A stretch of 64,000 bases of DNA. It comes from WJMB01 sp964581465 (GTDB taxonomy: Bacteria; RBG-13-66-14). Shown piece after piece: positions 62,301 to 64,000 of this stretch. The stretch covers positions 1 to 64,000 of the forward strand of contig CAZOOP010000011.1 in NCBI GenBank assembly GCA_964581465.1, written 5' to 3'. How positions within the stretch are numbered: position 1 is the stretch's first letter; every line of letters begins with the position of its first letter. Position numbers and translations under genes: made by a program. Under the pieces are notes generated by a model that searched no databases, was not told the origin of the DNA, and saw only the letters and a program-made list of their open reading frames with translations.

Positions 62301-64000
62301 CCGTTACCCGGAAGCCCTGTCGAGCTATGAAAGCGCCGCCGGGCTGGCCGACGTCTTCGAGCGGCTGAAGACCTGGGCCGACCTGCAACTCGAGCTGGGC
62401 AACCTCTACCTCTCTCGTCTCGAGGAGCCGGCCGCGGCGACGGCGCGCGCCCTGGCCGCCCGCGACGCCTACACCGAGCTGGACGACGAGCGCGGTCGGG
62501 CCCGTTCGCTGACCTTGCTGGGTCTTTGCTCCACCGAGCTCAAGGAGCTGGAGAGCGCCCTGGCCTACCATCGCGAAGCGGCGGCGCTCATCGAAGTGCA
62601 CTCCGACGATGAAGGCTGGCGGTCGACCTCGCTGGAGAACGACTACGGCTGGGCGCGGGCGAGCTGGGAGCGCCAAAACTACAACCGCACCCTGGAGCTC
62701 TGCGACGGCGCCCTGGAGAGGCTGGAGGACGACGAAGCCCTGCTACGCTCGCGCTTCCGGGGCCTCGGCGCTCTGGCCCACCTGGGCCTGCTGCATCGTG
62801 AACAGGCCCTGGAGTACGCCGAGGCCTCGCTGGAGGACGCCCTGCTCGCCGGCGGACTGGAGCCGCAGAAGCGACAGTCTCTGGATGAAATCACCGCCGG
62901 GGGCCGGGCCACCGACATCGCCGCCGCCTACTCCAACCTGGCCCTGGTCCACCAGGTCGAGGGCGATTACACCGCCGCCCGGAAGGCCCAGCAAAACGCC
63001 CTGGAGATCGACGAGGCCGTCGGCTACCGGGCCGGTATCGACGCCGATCTCCGCCGCCTGGCGATTATCGCCGAGTTGACCGAGGACCTGCCCGGCGCCG
63101 CCGAGTACCATCGTCGCTACCTCGAGGGCGCCGACGAGGGCAACCCGCGCACCGTTATGGGCCACTACGACCTGGCGCGGATCTACCGCATCCTTTCACC
63201 GGAACTCGTCGGGGACGAACTGGACGCCGCCGCCGACGGCGCCCGCCGGCTGGACCGCGTCGACATCTACTGGCGTGTGCTGCACCAGCGCGCTCGGGCG
63301 GTGCAGGAGAGCGACTTCGACACGGCCATCGACGGCTACGAGGAGGCCATCGAGCTGGTCAAGCTGACCTGGCCCGAGGTCCAGCTCTCCAACCTCCGCC
63401 AGGGCTTGATCCTCGATCCTCATGACCTGTTCTCCGACGCCATCGGCCTGGTCTTCCAGTTCGGCGACAACCTGCGCGCCCTGGAACTCAGCGAGGTCTA
63501 CCGCGTCGTCGTCGGAGAAAAACAGCTCGCCCGCGCCGACTTGAGTATTTCCAATCCCGAGCTGGACGCCGCGCTGACCGGAGTGCGCGAGTCGGCTCAT
63601 CGGCTGGCCTCGGCCAAGATGCGCGGTTCGGGCGAGGTCGGGCTTCTCCAAAACGAATACACCACCCGCGTCGACGAGGTGATCGACCGCTGGCCCGAGT
63701 TCGCCGGTGTGGTCGGCCAGATATTCCCCGTCGAGAACGTCATGGACAACCTGCGCTACGAGCAGGCCGCCATCGTGATCTTCTTCTCCGACGAGCTCTG
63801 CTACGTCTGGGAGATCACCCCGCTGTTCATCTCCCAGGTGCTACGCAAGTCCCAGGACGTCGAGGAGCAGGTCCGCCGTCTCTCCGAGCTGCTCAGCAGC
63901 CGCGGTGACCTCGGTGAGCTCCAACAGGCCGCCACCGATCTATACGCCCTGGTGATGAAACCCTTTACCAAGCACATCGAGCTCTCGCGTTACACCGACC
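56356..64000 (+). CDS. Giant exported propeller/TPR/CHAT-domain protein (partial, 3' end outside window)
   Basis: The frame stays open from ATG 56356 to the window end, over 2,548 residues. A signal peptide (MNTIRAFLLLPLLLTGVFSL) is followed by a TolB/PD40-like propeller (residues about 30-340; NVSPDGRWIVFARV, CYSPDGSWIVYVV), a TPR-rich region (about 350-1415; for example ARALYERAALLGE, ALEHYDRAAELYAKAGN), a first CHAT-like domain (about 1480-1810; YLAPDGPLWGLPWGALPFDG), more TPRs (about 1830-2380) and the beginning of a second CHAT-like domain (from about 2458; YEQAAIVIFFSDELCYVW). In CHAT peptidases a His and a Cys (LSAC) are catalytic. In the first domain the corresponding segment reads LLALNDGG, so Cys is absent. 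It may be an export-linked scaffold or pseudo-protease. The ribosome binding site is weak. Confidence 0.85.
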   Translation, partial: MNTIRAFLLLPLLLTGVFSLRAEADEAFPLPEFEQLTTHGDYDGSPALKTGLSLVAFVSERSGNRDIWFYDLSTGTLKQLTEHSAADYQPSYDPTSDTVFFVSNRDDPEGEIYSLNPGVDYVRRLTEHRGADEFPNVSPDGRWIVFARVEERDYRAGISVLGPEWEHAERISNIYRIPAAGGEAERLTENGGTQPCYSPDGSWIVYVVPGQGRGALVLRRLEDGRELVLVDDGAPVAYPRWRPTGIVFTRFGLDTNSDGRIDVLDNGQVCHLRADQLEEIIAGEHTGAAAADRLRPGQTPYRRVTIGTDWDGVADLGGVNIYFASDRSGGGDVWRTSISAPEIEGAPRDWLRRARGVVDDDERLLALTIFVDTFHADEIWGPVAQSLYAEELEKRGLETQAAVERERLEERWESSLHAAAYTNYAALVYDWDAARRYDYVPEAEKRLRPGVGSAEAAPEIEARGLALADEYESTVPEATCAALVLVGDIRWEFGRIEEARALYERAALLGENFDKRAEAATKSARCLERLGEPEEARQRYLEVLLNYPAEQRWQLEVQDNLVELELGGRSDVEKLVELERIRNDYADYPELAAYAQFETARELEALDQRAEAADAYRKVVVDYPRVRFLGARALIESAQLQRELGRPEDAARSLETVVVDYADLDRGEVAAEARLFLRRLLLEEADEFRRAGNPERAESLLRQALDFQYDFPAAHRALIKLCCEDLGLRDELAEEYRERLADEPSSAAARYGLGLTLTYATGEDPLDEIDLTPAQTELRRIFDERYFYPAAWYALGWIESTRVQRARAAGEDDRVIGDHLEKSLDHYRLALAQVDPAEDPYLHADTLLALGNSNYQLGNLSVAHRFYSRRLDALTQPYDAAFEARFQFNLARCARHIDDFAGALEHYDRAAELYAKAGNPVRELMCADGRALVYFEMQDWRTALNEFVAVKAGYESLAVEFERRALELPTTDGRRTAARYAVAARAKVSYPLRNIGICYYYLEDYPLSLAYLGRAMETLEKLGREIGGAEAGGLLDINISAGLAGDASQATLGFDLIGEKQLIYTFAANCHRRMGDYRAAIAAYRKRLELYEEVSGDVDSQAAAAERGKFLNQLGLLSYQVNELEASARYYLQSMEACREAEVLRGELLALANLAEVALNIAERLRLEELPDTAAFPALEDPGDPEEHQDLRTAAVGLAAELETLYPRLEEIYESGQAIRYLNALGSLQLALGLTEPDPAARLERLQSAEEHFYRAGLAAETVGDAAAMVTCGHNRGAALAALGDERAAGVLETAYDRSRLFNLDRLSWRIGRSLAEYHLDSGRTTAARVYLDRAIHDVERELTQRTQPILQSVYYAEIRALYELALTLEDDAGSVEENLDLVDRYRAAYLAALFGERELDLYRERDRNFFNNERVYQDDITALLERLTKLSLSTSSDDQDEVERLRGELARLRDEYRREIEDQLAKNEIVVALAGVHTLSLERIQTVLSDDAPLLVYFFAGERLWSATLDGETIRSEWIELDRGRARDLVEAALAGDGPARDELARLLLKPHSDAVDGAEVLYLAPDGPLWGLPWGALPFDGGALVDETAPVMTPSPTELAFSFGVRNVSRDEPLFIVARAGIDESTLEAAAARRVRLDGELYEDELTLAGLNQRALAREMVEIDGVLRHDGGDPLFFGVRLREPVGDGVFPPLGSVDEDEGGLPKVDELQRSTITFKDLLALNLDVNLLALNDGGGYFEPGADLEQGMGVLGRCLNYCGAPSLLYLPPNADPASRNAFLDRFNEYRATHSPAQALRLAMRDRRDSGASTEAWATPMLVGFAGFDEDGALEYAEQTYVLTFKSAQANYEDAQRHGDAELYTTAAVQFVKAASIAERLSRDDEKLTLYNAAADAYYRADRLADAREYVERVYDEADDDRTRFGALQRLSGLYHNQGELETALEYNDRALELLRGIGPESRPELVDVYIALHTERAVLLNKLYRYPEALSSYESAAGLADVFERLKTWADLQLELGNLYLSRLEEPAAATARALAARDAYTELDDERGRARSLTLLGLCSTELKELESALAYHREAAALIEVHSDDEGWRSTSLENDYGWARASWERQNYNRTLELCDGALERLEDDEALLRSRFRGLGALAHLGLLHREQALEYAEASLEDALLAGGLEPQKRQSLDEITAGGRATDIAAAYSNLALVHQVEGDYTAARKAQQNALEIDEAVGYRAGIDADLRRLAIIAELTEDLPGAAEYHRRYLEGADEGNPRTVMGHYDLARIYRILSPELVGDELDAAADGARRLDRVDIYWRVLHQRARAVQESDFDTAIDGYEEAIELVKLTWPEVQLSNLRQGLILDPHDLFSDAIGLVFQFGDNLRALELSEVYRVVVGEKQLARADLSISNPELDAALTGVRESAHRLASAKMRGSGEVGLLQNEYTTRVDEVIDRWPEFAGVVGQIFPVENVMDNLRYEQAAIVIFFSDELCYVWEITPLFISQVLRKSQDVEEQVRRLSELLSSRGDLGELQQAATDLYALVMKPFTKHIELSRYTD

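Overview
The window looks like a chromosomal segment of an uncultured, didermic, GC-rich bacterium. Coding DNA has strong G/C third-position bias, while the unusually long spacers are visibly AT-richer. Outer-membrane and secretion-type proteins (a PorV/UPF0164-like barrel, a DUF5916-type barrel, secreted proteins with FlgD-like or type IX-like C-terminal domains) combined with a split gcvPA/gcvPB pair, an archaeal/Thermotoga-type SAH hydrolase and a DUF2229 protein suggest an FCB-group-like or candidate-phylum lineage. No rRNA or other phylogenetic marker is present, so this placement is tentative.

Layout: (1) 0.8-5.5 kb: ferritin-like protein, a YchF-like GTPase, ribosomal protein L27 and Obg. 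(2) 5.5-13 kb: a repeat-rich region with a small HVQTE protein, a UbiA-family prenyltransferase, a secreted helical protein and a small HTH protein. (3) 13-16 kb: a formyltransferase-like/propeller gene interrupted by TGA, followed by ahcY. (4) 17-20 kb: an overlapping pair encoding a secreted propeller protein and an outer-membrane barrel. (5) 21-26.5 kb: lepA with a duplicated 5' end, a PAP2 phosphatase ending in a G28 tract, and metK. (6) 27-35.4 kb: secreted proteins, a class V aminotransferase, a thioredoxin-like gene with an in-frame TGA that reads well as selenocysteine, a DUF5916 protein, a discoidin-like protein, and an ArsR regulator with a His-rich small protein. (7) 35.6-42.6 kb: two related S9 peptidases and a MATE transporter. 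(8) 42.8-50.3 kb: small membrane proteins, the glycine decarboxylase P-subunit pair, a repeat-containing secreted protein and ATP-type PEP carboxykinase. (9) 50.4-64 kb: an IS1595-type transposase relic, an RsmC-like methyltransferase, an operon of DUF2229 protein, unknown protein and GlcF-like Fe-S protein, and a giant propeller/TPR/CHAT protein that runs off the end.

The metabolic genes point to amino-acid and one-carbon use: glycine decarboxylation, SAM synthesis and SAH recycling, peptide hydrolysis and PEP/oxaloacetate interconversion. Many remaining genes encode envelope or secreted proteins.

Two things stand out. First, the spacers hold several families of roughly 250-360 bp MITE-like elements with imperfect terminal inverted repeats beginning GGCATCA or GGGATYATCAC. 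Several copies carry 8-bp target duplications (three perfect) and some are nested. A broken IS1595-type transposase gene directly abuts one copy. Second, the gene at 29772-30551 has an in-frame TGA at the first position of a thioredoxin-like CxxC motif (read as U-G-Y-C), followed 29 nt later by the apical loop of an 8-bp hairpin, which is the arrangement expected of a bacterial SECIS. It is a strong candidate for an unannotated selenoprotein.
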